A stretch of 8,459 bases of DNA from Firmicutes bacterium UBA1426 (GCA_002329675.1 DCUA01000161.1:23703-32161); one strand, 5' to 3'; shown: positions 1 through 6,807, numbered from the stretch's first letter. The notes: a model not told the origin generated them from the sequence alone. Program-made: numbers and translations.

Positions 1-111
1 CGCAGAGACTTCAGTGTGAAAAACGGACTCAACCTCTGGGTGGTTGCAGACAATATCAGAAAGGGCGCGGCTACAAATGCCGTTCAGATTGCCGAACTGC
101 TTATAAAATAA
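1..111 (+). CDS. asd: Aspartate-semialdehyde dehydrogenase, C-terminal end (partial)
   Basis: Only the last 36 residues are in the window, in frame from base 1 to a TAA stop. They read [20 protein letters not shown], then a [13 protein letters not shown] stretch. The '[23 protein letters not shown]' pattern is the conserved C-terminal end of aspartate-semialdehyde dehydrogenase (NADPH-dependent), where the RKGAA segment helps form the active-site and cofactor region. The enzyme reduces aspartyl phosphate to aspartate semialdehyde, the substrate of DapA encoded 19 nt downstream. Gene order asd-dapA-dapB matches consecutive pathway steps and supports the call. The upstream catalytic Cys and NADP-binding domain lie outside the window, so completeness cannot be judged. 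Confidence 0.9.
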   Translation, partial: RRDFSVKNGLNLWVVADNIRKGAATNAVQIAELLIK

Positions 112-130
112 AGCAAGTGAGGTGTGTTAT

Positions 131-1009
131 ATGACATTGTTTACAGGTGCAGCCACTGCTCTTGTAACACCATTTAAAGAAGGAAAAGTGGATTTCCCAT
201 CCTTTGGCCGATTGATCGACTGGCAGATAAACCAGGGGATCGACGCCCTGGTTATATGCGGAACCACAGGAGAAGCATCCACGCTCAATGATGATGAACA
301 TGTTGAAACCGTTCGGTATGCAATAAGAAAAACTGCAGGCAGGGTGCCGATCATTGCCGGTGCGGGAAGCAACGATACCCACCATGCTATTGAAATGAGC
401 AAAGCATTGGAACAAGAAGGTGCCGACGGTCTCCTTCTCGTGACACCCTACTATAACAAGTGTACACAGAAAGGGCTTGTCATCCACTATAACGCTATCG
501 CCGATCATATAAACATTCCTGCTATCCTCTACTCTGTACCGGGCAGAACAGGTGTAAATATCACTCCTTATGCTGTTTCAGAACTATGCAAGCATCCGAA
601 TATCGTGGGCATTAAAGAAGCCAGCGGAGATATGGCGCAAGTGGTGGAAATCGCAAAATATGTAGATGAGGATTTTGCACTTTACTCCGGCAACGATGAG
701 ATCAATATACCCATAGTAGCCATGGGAGGATCGGGAGCTATTTCCGTACTGGCAAATATTGCGCCCGGTCAAACCCACACAATGATCGATCATTATCTGA
801 ATGAGAGAGTGAAAGAAGCTGTCAGGATGCAACTGGCTATGAAATCTCTCATCGATGCACTCTTCTGTGAGGTCAACCCCATTCCTGTAAAAGCTGCTTT
901 ACATTTGATGGGAATGATCGAGCTCGAATACAGACTCCCGCTCTGCCCGCCTCAACCCGAATCCATTGAAAAAATCAAAAAGCAGATGCTCGCTTGCGGT
1001 TTGCTGTAA
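131..1009 (+). CDS. dapA: 4-hydroxy-tetrahydrodipicolinate synthase
   Basis: This 292-aa cytoplasmic TIM-barrel aldolase is of normal family length. It condenses pyruvate with aspartate semialdehyde in the first committed step of DAP/lysine synthesis. Visible family residues are the pyruvate-binding GTTGEAS loop (Thr45, Thr46), Tyr108 in PYYNK, Tyr134 and Arg139 in LYSVPGRTG, and the Schiff-base Lys162 in GIKEASGD. All match the E. coli catalytic set (T44/T45, Y107, Y133, R138, K161) with a shift of one. I chose the ATG at 131 over the in-frame GTG at 122. The GTG lies inside the AGTGAGGTG ribosome binding site (about 116-124), and the family normally begins close to the F-x-G-A-x-T-A-L-V-T-P motif. 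It sits between asd (19-nt gap) and dapB (10-nt gap), which indicates one operon. Diaminopimelate also feeds peptidoglycan, and the DapA product is on the route to spore dipicolinate. Confidence 0.97.
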   Translation: MTLFTGAATALVTPFKEGKVDFPSFGRLIDWQINQGIDALVICGTTGEASTLNDDEHVETVRYAIRKTAGRVPIIAGAGSNDTHHAIEMSKALEQEGADGLLLVTPYYNKCTQKGLVIHYNAIADHINIPAILYSVPGRTGVNITPYAVSELCKHPNIVGIKEASGDMAQVVEIAKYVDEDFALYSGNDEINIPIVAMGGSGAISVLANIAPGQTHTMIDHYLNERVKEAVRMQLAMKSLIDALFCEVNPIPVKAALHLMGMIELEYRLPLCPPQPESIEKIKKQMLACGLL

Positions 1010-1019
1010 GGAGGGTCCC

Positions 1020-1700
1020 ATGAATATAATAATTCACGGATGCAACGGCCGAATGGGACGTATGCTGACTCAAACCATTTCGGAGCACAGTGAGTATAAT
1101 GTAATATGCGGAGTAGATCCGGAATGCAGTGAGGGTATTCCCTATCCGGTTTACAGGGATTTTGCCTTTGTTCCTCCTAAGGCAGATGTAGTCATTGATT
1201 TCTCACATCCTGCTGCTATTAAGGATCTTCTTGGCTGGTGCATATTGCACGATTCGCCTGTTGTCATTGCAACTACCGGTCTGGGTCAGGAAGAGCATCG
1301 TATCATCCAGGAAGCATCCAAACAAATCCCTGTATTTCAGTCCGCCAACATGTCTCTTGGGATCCATGCACTCTGTAAGGCTTTGTCTCAGATCTCCGCC
1401 ATACTGGGTAGTGAGTTCGATACTGGCATCTTCGAGACACACCATAAATATAAAAAAGATGCGCCAAGTGGTACTGCCTACCTTCTTGAAGATGCTCTCA
1501 ATAGCAATAGCACAGCAGTCACCGCTCTGCGATTGGGCACTATACCCGGTGAACATACTGTCATATTTGCCGGAGAGGATGAGGTGCTGGAACTTACCCA
1601 CACCGCTTATTCCCGCAAAATATTTGCCGTCGGTGTCTTGAAAGCCGCCGAATTTCTTATAGTGCAAAAACCCGGCCTCTATAATATGAACGATTTATAG
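1020..1700 (+). CDS. dapB: 4-hydroxy-tetrahydrodipicolinate reductase
   Basis: This 226-aa NAD(P)H-dependent reductase converts the DapA product to tetrahydrodipicolinate. An N-terminal Rossmann fold carries GCNGRMG at residues 7-13 and the nucleotide-contact segments DFSHP (60-64) and ATTG (84-87). The substrate domain has the diagnostic ETHHKYKKDAPSGTA block at 139-153, with catalytic His141 and Lys145. At the end, the KAAEFL and PGLY-M elements are typical of the C-terminus. It is shorter than the E. coli enzyme (273 aa) but in the range of compact forms known from other bacteria. An upstream in-frame start at 966 would lie inside dapA. The ATG at 1020 is preceded by a strong AAGGAGGG site (1008-1015) that overlaps the dapA stop, so I use it. 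It is the last gene before a hairpin terminator. Confidence 0.97.
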   Translation: MNIIIHGCNGRMGRMLTQTISEHSEYNVICGVDPECSEGIPYPVYRDFAFVPPKADVVIDFSHPAAIKDLLGWCILHDSPVVIATTGLGQEEHRIIQEASKQIPVFQSANMSLGIHALCKALSQISAILGSEFDTGIFETHHKYKKDAPSGTAYLLEDALNSNSTAVTALRLGTIPGEHTVIFAGEDEVLELTHTAYSRKIFAVGVLKAAEFLIVQKPGLYNMNDL

Positions 1701-1725
1701 TAGATCGACCATTGAAAACAAGTAA

Positions 1726-1751
1726 AAATCGCCGACAATCGTCGGCGATTT
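1726..1751. terminator. Bidirectional hairpin terminator between dapB and rpmF
   Basis: A perfect 11-bp inverted repeat (AAATCGCCGAC, AATC loop, GTCGGCGATTT) lies midway between the convergent stops of dapB (1700) and rpmF (1776). Read on the - strand, the stem is followed by a T-rich stretch (TTTTTACTTGTTTTC), so it should end rpmF transcripts efficiently. On the + strand the tail is TTTGAATTTC, which is weaker but usable for the asd-dapA-dapB operon. Rho-independent termination is inferred from the structure. Confidence 0.85.
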
Positions 1752-1775
1752 GAATTTCAGTGAGAGATCGATAGA

Positions 1776-1958
1776 CTAGGCCTCAGTGGATACAACTTCC
1801 TTACCATCGTAATAGTTGCAAGTGGGGCATACTCTATGTGGAAGCTTGGGCTCGTGACACTTAGGACATGTGGATAATGCAGGAGCTGCCATCTTCATGT
1901 TAGGCGATCTTCTCTTGTCTCTTCTCGCACTCGAAGTTCTTCTCTTTGGTACTGCCAT
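1776..1958 (-). CDS. rpmF: 50S ribosomal protein L32
   Basis: This 60-aa protein starts MAVPKRRTSSARRDKRRS, the standard L32 N-terminus. It is a small basic component of the large ribosomal subunit. It carries a zinc-ribbon pair, CPKC then CPTC (family C-x2-C...C-x2-C), so this is the zinc-binding (C+) form rather than the cysteine-free paralogue some Bacillota induce under zinc shortage. I use the ATG at 1958. A GTG three codons upstream is in frame but lies inside the AAGGAGG ribosome binding site (1967-1973), 8 nt before the ATG. It has its own consensus promoter just upstream and ends at the shared hairpin. In most Bacillota a DUF177 (YlbN/YceD) gene directly precedes rpmF. Here ackA is the immediate upstream neighbour. 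Confidence 0.97.
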   Translation of the reverse strand: MAVPKRRTSSARRDKRRSPNMKMAAPALSTCPKCHEPKLPHRVCPTCNYYDGKEVVSTEA

Positions 1959-1994
1959 CGTTAACACCTCCTTCTTTGTGTACGAACGCTACAA

Positions 1995-2023
1995 ATTATA
2001 CCTTGGACAAAATGCTTTGTCAA
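1995..2023 (-). promoter_or_regulatory. Consensus sigma-A promoter for rpmF
   Basis: On the - strand there is an exact -35 TTGACA (2018-2023), a 17-nt spacer and an exact -10 TATAAT (1995-2000). This matches the housekeeping sigma consensus at all twelve positions with the optimal spacing. It starts only 7 nt after the ackA stop and predicts a leader of about 30 nt before the rpmF ATG. It should make rpmF strongly and independently transcribed, whatever reads through from ackA. Confidence 0.9.
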
Positions 2024-2030
2024 CGAATTT

Positions 2031-3233
2031 TTACTTGAGTTTTCCAACAATCTCAACAGTGTCCTGCGCGATCGTCAGCTCTTCGTTGGTTGGGATCAAC
2101 ATTACTTTTACTTTAGAGCTGTCCTTACTGATGACCGTCTCTTTTCCTCTTACGTTGTTCTTTTCGTCATCAAGTTCGACTCCAAGTCCTTCCATATCAG
2201 AACAGATGAGCTTTCTCATACTGGGATCGTTCTCACCTACACCAGCAGTAAACACGATACAGTCTGCCCCGTTCATTTTGGCCATATATGATCCGATAAA
2301 GGATTTGACACGCATAGCAAATACCTGCAGCGCCAGAGTCGCTCTCTCATTACCCTGTGCCTCTGCTTCTTCCAGATCCCTGAAGTCACTGCTTACTCCG
2401 GAAATACCGGCCACACCGGATTTCTTATTCAGTATATTAATGACTTCATCTGCACCGATGCCTTCTTTTTCTGCAATAAAAGTGATGACTGCCGGATCAA
2501 TGGCTCCGGATCTTGTTCCCATGACCAGACCATCGAGAGGAGTAAAGCCCATGCTGGTATCGATGCATACTCCGTTTTTCACGGCAGCACAGCTGGCGCC
2601 GTTGCCTAAATGGCAGGTTACGACTTTAATATCCTTCACATCTTTGTTCAGCATAGCAGCCGCTCTCATGGATACATATTTGTGGCTTGTTCCATGGAAA
2701 CCGTATTTACGGATCTTATACTTCTCATAATACTCATAGGGAATAGCATACAGATAATTTTCCGGTTTCATCGTTTGATGGAATGCGGTATCAAAAACAC
2801 CGACCATCGGAGTTTCAGGCATTAGTTCCTGACAGGCGCGGATACCTAAAATGTTAGGAGGGTTGTGAAGAGGTGCCAAATCAATACACTCTTCCAACGC
2901 ATCCATCACATCTTGTGTGATCAGGACGGAACTGGCGTATTTTTCTCCTGCATGAACGACTCTATGCCCTACTGCGCTGATCTCGTCCATCGAGGCAACC
3001 ACACCATGTTCTTTATCGGTCAGAGCTTCAAGTACGTAACCTATAGCATCTTTGTGGTTCTTCATAGGTGCTTCCAGGATATACTTGTCCATTCCAATTT
3101 TTTCATGCTTCATGACGGAACCATCGATACCGATCCTCTCAACCAGTCCCTTTGCTAACAAAGTAGAATCATCCATCTCCAATACCTGATATTTAAGAGA
3201 TGAACTACCGCAGTTTACCACTAATACCTTCAT
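2031..3233 (-). CDS. ackA: Acetate kinase
   Basis: This 400-aa enzyme of the ASKHA sugar-kinase/Hsp70/actin fold interconverts acetyl phosphate + ADP and acetate + ATP, the ATP-yielding step of acetate fermentation. All known functional residues are in place: Asn7 in NCGSSSLK, Arg91 in GHRVVH, His123 in PLHNPP, Asp148 in FDTAFHQT, His180 in [10 protein letters not shown], the phosphate loop CHLGNGAS (207-214), Arg241 in GTRSGAIDP and Glu385 in PTNEE. Residue 95 is Ala (RVVHAGE) where Gly is common. The ATG at 3233 has an AAAGGAGTG ribosome binding site a few bases upstream. The usual partner pta is not adjacent. Upstream is tmcAL, whose enzyme consumes acetate, and downstream is rpmF. A 125-nt upstream gap holds a possible promoter. 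No terminator separates it from rpmF, so some read-through is expected. Confidence 0.98.
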   Translation of the reverse strand: MKVLVVNCGSSSLKYQVLEMDDSTLLAKGLVERIGIDGSVMKHEKIGMDKYILEAPMKNHKDAIGYVLEALTDKEHGVVASMDEISAVGHRVVHAGEKYASSVLITQDVMDALEECIDLAPLHNPPNILGIRACQELMPETPMVGVFDTAFHQTMKPENYLYAIPYEYYEKYKIRKYGFHGTSHKYVSMRAAAMLNKDVKDIKVVTCHLGNGASCAAVKNGVCIDTSMGFTPLDGLVMGTRSGAIDPAVITFIAEKEGIGADEVINILNKKSGVAGISGVSSDFRDLEEAEAQGNERATLALQVFAMRVKSFIGSYMAKMNGADCIVFTAGVGENDPSMRKLICSDMEGLGVELDDEKNNVRGKETVISKDSSKVKVMLIPTNEELTIAQDTVEIVGKLK

Positions 3234-3306
3234 TCTTACACTCCTTTTCTCTATTCGGCGAATACTTGTCCAACAGGTTGAATTCCTGCGTTAAATACTA
3301 AATACA

Positions 3307-3335
3307 ATTATAGCTCCATTATCAAATAAAATCTA
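3307..3335 (-). promoter_or_regulatory. Possible ackA promoter
   Basis: The 125-nt tmcAL-ackA gap (3234-3358) is AT-rich. On the - strand it holds an exact -10 hexamer TATAAT (3307-3312). With a 17-nt spacer the -35 is TAGATT, matching only three of six consensus positions. It would give a leader of about 65 nt before ackA. The strong -10 and the gap length argue for a separate ackA promoter, but the poor -35 keeps this tentative. I see no convincing riboswitch or terminator in this gap. Confidence 0.35.
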
Positions 3336-3358
3336 TAAAAAAAGTGCAAATGACAGAA

Positions 3359-4591
3359 TCAAGGATTCCTGTCTTCACAATAGGGTTTGCAGACATAATC
3401 GGAACGCCTGTAGATTTCTTTGTTATAGGCGAGGTTATAAATATCCGATGCAAGAACGTCGTAACGCAGGAACTCCCAGAGAGGGTCCCCCAAGGGAACC
3501 TCTTTGTTCAAGTTGGTGATTATAGGGATAGAATTGCACTCCTGTCGTTTGATGTGCCGAAGCAGCTTTGCTCCCAGGCCGGAAAAGGCTAAAACTCTGG
3601 CATAAAGGTGGGGATTCTCCAGATTCCGGAAAAAATCATCCTTCCTTAACGAGATTAAAGTATGGAGTAAAAGCCTCTTGATCCGAGTTTCGGTATAACG
3701 CTTGGAAAGAACAGAAGCAATTAGTTCATTAAGGTTCTTGCTCTTTATGACAGCCTTTTTCAGCTTATTCTCCAACCCTTCACCGGCGCTGAGTATCTCT
3801 GCCAGCTCTTCATTGGAAGTGGTCAATATCTTGTATACCAACATAGTAAACAGGTCTTCTGAATCCGTAACCGGCTCGCTTTCTGCGTTTCTCATAGTGT
3901 CGGTTGTTGCCTCAGGAACTACGTGCAGTATATGGTCGATATCCCGGTTTTCCTCGAGCTTTCTGCGTATGGCAGTTGCACTGGAAAGGGCGTCATCAAT
4001 ACTCTCGTCGTGGTAGCTCCTCCCTTTCCTTTTCACGACGATAGGTTTCATTTGGCTGGCGGTGAGGATCCATTGCTTCAAATATTCTACTGCAAGTATA
4101 TTGTTGGGATCACGAATCAGAGCAGCAACTTCTTCTCCCTCAAGTTTTTTCAGCGCCTCGTAACGTGCACGGGGATAGGAGAGCCCCTGTCCGAGAAACA
4201 TCATAAGTGCTTCTTTAAACTCGGGTTCTTCCTCCGCAAGCAGATCTGCGACTTTTAGCAACCCTTCAAGTTCACCTGATTCACTGCCAAAGGACAAATG
4301 AGAGATGCAGCCTAATCCGTTAAGAATCCTTACAGCGCCCATGGCGAAATACTCCGCATTATTGCACGCAAATACAAAAGGAAGTTCAATGACAAGATCC
4401 ACGCCATTCCTGACTGCCATCTCAGCCCGGGTCCATTTGTCATATAAGGCCGGTTCTCCCCTCTGGGTAAAGTTTCCGCTCATTATCACAACTACATGGT
4501 CTGCTTGTCCCAGCTTTTTTGTTTCCTGCAGGTGATAGAGATGTCCGTTATGAAAGGGGTTATATTCTGCTATGATCCCGACGTTGTTCAA
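3359..4591 (-). CDS. tmcAL: tRNA(Met) cytidine acetate ligase
   Basis: This 410-aa protein is of the TmcAL/YlbM family, a nucleotidyltransferase-fold enzyme. It activates acetate with ATP to acetyl-AMP and transfers the acetyl group to the wobble cytidine (C34) of elongator tRNA-Met, giving ac4C. The N-terminus GIIAEYNPFHNGH has the HxGH-type motif (HNGH, residues 14-17). Other family blocks are SGNFTQRGEPA (38-48), the NNAEYFAMGAV helix (77-87), DPNNILAVEYLK (161-172) and SATAIR (204-209). The length is normal for the family. The start codon is TTG (4589-4591), overlapping the ylbJ TGA stop as TTGA. An AAAGGA site lies about 9 nt upstream inside ylbJ, so the pair is probably translationally coupled. 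No other in-frame start would keep the conserved N-terminus. It is followed by ackA after 125 nt. Confidence 0.95.
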   Translation of the reverse strand: MNNVGIIAEYNPFHNGHLYHLQETKKLGQADHVVVIMSGNFTQRGEPALYDKWTRAEMAVRNGVDLVIELPFVFACNNAEYFAMGAVRILNGLGCISHLSFGSESGELEGLLKVADLLAEEEPEFKEALMMFLGQGLSYPRARYEALKKLEGEEVAALIRDPNNILAVEYLKQWILTASQMKPIVVKRKGRSYHDESIDDALSSATAIRRKLEENRDIDHILHVVPEATTDTMRNAESEPVTDSEDLFTMLVYKILTTSNEELAEILSAGEGLENKLKKAVIKSKNLNELIASVLSKRYTETRIKRLLLHTLISLRKDDFFRNLENPHLYARVLAFSGLGAKLLRHIKRQECNSIPIITNLNKEVPLGDPLWEFLRYDVLASDIYNLAYNKEIYRRSDYVCKPYCEDRNP

Positions 4592-5742
4592 TCAGATGTT
4601 TCCTTTCTCCAAGACAGAATAAGTTCAATGATCACAGTGAACAGGAAAAGAATTACTATTATTATAAGCATCCTGACGGAAAATAGCAATTGCATGAGAA
4701 AGCCGGGCTGGAATACCCCCGTAGAGTTTGAAAATAAACCGACGTTTTGTACAGCACGGTTCAATATATAAGGAGCAGACATATACGCTATTATAGCAGC
4801 GATAACACCATGAGACAGCTTTAGCTTCAAATAGACAAAAGGACTGATCTTCATTCCGCCCAGAACGCTTATAGACTGGGCAAATATAGACAGGCCTCCG
4901 AAGGAAACGAGGAAAGCAGCCATTGTGCATTTCAGTCTGAGCCCTATTTCTTCCGATGCTGCAATTTCATTCACTCCTATGGTCATCTCAAGCAATCCTT
5001 TCACGAAACCCGAATCATGAGAGTTTTTTAATAAACTCAGCGCTCCTGTCATTTCCAATAGATCCGTTGCATATGTGAAAATGATGATATAGCAGCAGAT
5101 GATCCCCAGGGTCTTAAGTGAAGATATTATTGAATCAGTAAGAATCTCCAGCATTGTTTTTTTAGCAACGGTCGGCTCAGCGTACCGTGTTCTTATACAT
5201 TTTCGCTGTCCTTTATCTTTCTTGCCAAATAAGCGTAACAGCAGACCGTTTACGATTGCAGCCATGTAATGGGATACGGCAACCACGGCTCCTGCTGCCG
5301 GAGAATGCAGCATACCTGCGCCTACAGTCCCCAGCATAAACAATGGACCTGAAGTAGAGCAAAAGGAAAGCATTCGTATGCCCTCTCTGTCCGTCAGTTC
5401 CCCTCTTCTTCGCATTTGTCCGATGAGCTTTGGCCCCATAGGATAGCCTGAAGTCACGCTGGCGATAAACACAAAGGCAGAAGCTCCCGGTGTACCGAAC
5501 AGCTTCTGAAAAGGCCTTTCAAAATAAGCTCCGACGATACCGGGGATCCCTAAAGAAATCATAAAATCTGCGCAAATGAAAAAAGGAAGCAATGCGGGCA
5601 ATACAGAACTTGCCCACAAAGCGATCCCTTGTTTTGCTGAATCTAAGATCACCGCAGGAAAGATCACCATGGATACCGCAGCAGCAGAGGCAATGATTCC
5701 CGCCCATATGTAGATTGTGGAATACCGCTTTGAACGTTTCAT
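4588..5742 (-). CDS. ylbJ: Sporulation integral membrane protein YlbJ
   Basis: This 384-aa polytopic membrane protein is of the YlbJ family, which is related to nucleoside-recognition (Gate) domain proteins. In Bacillus subtilis ylbJ is a mother-cell sporulation gene needed for normal spore formation; its transported substrate or exact role is not established. A hydrophobic segment at 11-33 is followed by conserved SGYPMGPKLIGQM (98-110) and CSTSGPLFMLGTVGAGM (128-144), a basic cytoplasmic stretch (174-195), then a second membrane half with GLLEMTIGVNEI (249-260) and FGGLSIFAQS (281-290). A long C-terminal hydrophobic helix spans about 355-376. The ATG at 5742 is the earliest possible start, because an in-frame TGA lies two codons upstream. 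It lacks a recognisable Shine-Dalgarno, and a 15-nt palindrome occupies that place. Upstream is the coiled-coil gene (31-nt gap); downstream is tmcAL (4-nt overlap). Confidence 0.92.
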   Translation of the reverse strand: MKRSKRYSTIYIWAGIIASAAAVSMVIFPAVILDSAKQGIALWASSVLPALLPFFICADFMISLGIPGIVGAYFERPFQKLFGTPGASAFVFIASVTSGYPMGPKLIGQMRRRGELTDREGIRMLSFCSTSGPLFMLGTVGAGMLHSPAAGAVVAVSHYMAAIVNGLLLRLFGKKDKGQRKCIRTRYAEPTVAKKTMLEILTDSIISSLKTLGIICCYIIIFTYATDLLEMTGALSLLKNSHDSGFVKGLLEMTIGVNEIAASEEIGLRLKCTMAAFLVSFGGLSIFAQSISVLGGMKISPFVYLKLKLSHGVIAAIIAYMSAPYILNRAVQNVGLFSNSTGVFQPGFLMQLLFSVRMLIIIVILFLFTVIIELILSWRKETSD

Positions 5743-5743
5743 A

Positions 5744-5758
5744 GTGAATCATATTCAC
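5744..5758. repeat. Short palindrome just upstream of ylbJ
   Basis: GTGAATCATATTCAC is a perfect inverted repeat with 6-bp arms and a 3-nt centre. It ends one base before the ylbJ ATG, in the place where a ribosome binding site is expected. It could be a weak mRNA hairpin or a protein-binding half-site pair. At this length it may also be chance. Confidence 0.5.
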
Positions 5759-5773
5759 AGCGGCTTCCGAATA

Positions 5774-6304
5774 TTAATGATCATTCTCCATTTGAGTCTT
5801 ATAGATCATGTCTTTGATCTCATTCCTGTTGTCAGTCAATGTGGTATTGATACTGTCAAAGGTTTTTTGGATCTCATTAAACATGTCTGTAAAGTAGACA
5901 GCGTTGAGCTGGTCCATCTTGTCCTGGAAATTATACAGAATGCTGTCAATATAATCAAAAGTACTCATCTTGAGATTCTTGACGTTGGTTTCCGCCACAT
6001 GCATGATCTCATCTGCTCTGATTTTCGCTTTTACTGTAATATCGTCGTTTTCGATCAAGGATTCCGCCTGTGTCCTTGCCTCTTTCAATACGGCTTCATA
6101 CTCCCGCTTAGCTTCATCAAGAATGCGCTGGCGTTCGTCCTTGATCCACTGAGCCTGCTGTATTTCATCCGGCAGTTCGATACGGATCTCCCGGACGATT
6201 TCCAGTAACTCCTCGGCATCAACAAGGATCTTACCCGTCAGCGGAAATCCGGAACTGGTATCAATAATATCCTCGATTTCATCTAAGAGTTCTAAAACCT
6301 TCAT
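5774..6304 (-). CDS. Conserved coiled-coil protein, ATPase-subunit-like, function unknown
   Basis: This 176-aa soluble, highly charged protein has no signal peptide or membrane segment. An N-terminal region (1-44) contains short acidic amphipathic helices (LELLDEIEDIIDT, ILVDAEELLEIVREIRIELP). It is followed by a long predicted helix/coiled coil (about 45-135) rich in E, K, R, A and Q, including IKDERQRILDEAKREYEAVL. The C-terminal half has a further helical segment (139-170). Proteins of this type are found in Clostridia beside coaD and ylbJ and, as I recall, are often auto-labelled 'ATPase' because the coiled coil resembles the stalk subunits (b/E/H) of rotary ATPases. No nucleotide-binding motif is present, so that label should not be read as enzymatic activity. 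DivIVA-like scaffolding is another possibility. The ATG at 6304 follows a good AGGAGGG site by 8 nt. It sits 20 nt after coaD and 31 nt before ylbJ in the same operon. Confidence 0.8.
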   Translation of the reverse strand: MKVLELLDEIEDIIDTSSGFPLTGKILVDAEELLEIVREIRIELPDEIQQAQWIKDERQRILDEAKREYEAVLKEARTQAESLIENDDITVKAKIRADEIMHVAETNVKNLKMSTFDYIDSILYNFQDKMDQLNAVYFTDMFNEIQKTFDSINTTLTDNRNEIKDMIYKTQMENDH

Positions 6305-6324
6305 TCGCCAATCCCTCCTGATTC

Positions 6325-6807
6325 TTATTTTCCATATTTTCTCTTCAGTTCTTTCAATACCACTTTGGGAACTAATCCGCTAATATCACCGTTCAATGAA
6401 AATACTTCCTTTACTATGCTGGAGCTGATAAAAGAGTGCTGGGGCGTCGTCATCAAAAATATAGTTTCTACATCTTTGTTATATAGTCTTGCATTCATCT
6501 GCGCCATTTGAATTTCCAGCTCAAAATCCATGGCCGCACGCAAGCCCCGGACTACCGCATCGATTTGATTGTTATTTACGTAGTCCGCCAGGAGGCCGTC
6601 AAAGCTGATAACCTCTACATTTGTTAACTTATTGGTAGCGGCTTTGATCATTTTCATTCGCTCTTCCGAGGTGAAAAAGGGTCTTTTAGATTGGTTCTCC
6701 AATACGCCAACGATCAACTTGTCGCATAATTTTGATGCACGATTGATCAGATCGAGATGCCCGTTTGTGACCGGGTCAAAAGTGCCTGCGTACAGTACTC
6801 TTTTCAT
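6325..6807 (-). CDS. coaD: Phosphopantetheine adenylyltransferase
   Basis: This 160-aa cytoplasmic enzyme has the exact family length. It transfers AMP from ATP to 4'-phosphopantetheine to give dephospho-CoA, the penultimate step of CoA synthesis. The nucleotidyltransferase signature GTFDPVTNGH (8-17, with the TxGH motif at 14-17) is intact. So are Lys41 in SKRPFF, the RGLRAAMDFE block (88-97) and the C-terminal ISSSIVKEV motif (127-135). The ATG at 6807 overlaps the rsmD stop as ATGA, with GGAGG about 10 nt upstream inside rsmD. The rsmD-coaD pairing is one of the most conserved gene pairs in Bacillota and supports both calls. In this context CoA synthesis shares an operon with acetate-related tmcAL. 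Confidence 0.98.
   Translation of the reverse strand: MKRVLYAGTFDPVTNGHLDLINRASKLCDKLIVGVLENQSKRPFFTSEERMKMIKAATNKLTNVEVISFDGLLADYVNNNQIDAVVRGLRAAMDFELEIQMAQMNARLYNKDVETIFLMTTPQHSFISSSIVKEVFSLNGDISGLVPKVVLKELKRKYGK

Noticed and set aside
122..130. GTG at 122 as the dapA start
   Set aside because: It lies in the ribosome binding site of the ATG at 131 and would add residues before the conserved N-terminus.
966..1019. Extended dapB N-terminus starting inside dapA
   Set aside because: The ATG at 1020 has a strong AAGGAGGG and yields the expected Rossmann-fold start. The extension overlaps dapA and is not family sequence.
1870..2730. Long + strand open frame (286 aa) running opposite rpmF and ackA
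   Set aside because: It is antisense to two unmistakable genes with conserved motifs, is very Ser/Leu/Thr-rich as expected of a shadow frame, and has no ribosome binding site or family motif.
3234..3358. Riboswitch or small RNA in the tmcAL-ackA gap
   Set aside because: At 125 nt and AT-rich, it shows no paired-arm pattern that I could recognise as a known class. Only a tentative promoter is supported.
3340..3375. Terminator after tmcAL
   Set aside because: A bulged 7-bp hairpin (CAG-G-AATC / GATT-CTG) overlaps the stop codon and a T-run follows about 10 nt later, but the stem is weak and AT-rich and the spacing is wrong.
5717..6208. + strand frame (163 aa) opposite the coiled-coil gene
   Set aside because: Hydrophobic antisense shadow of an E/K/R-rich helix, with no start signal. 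The - strand gene has AGGAGGG and operon context.
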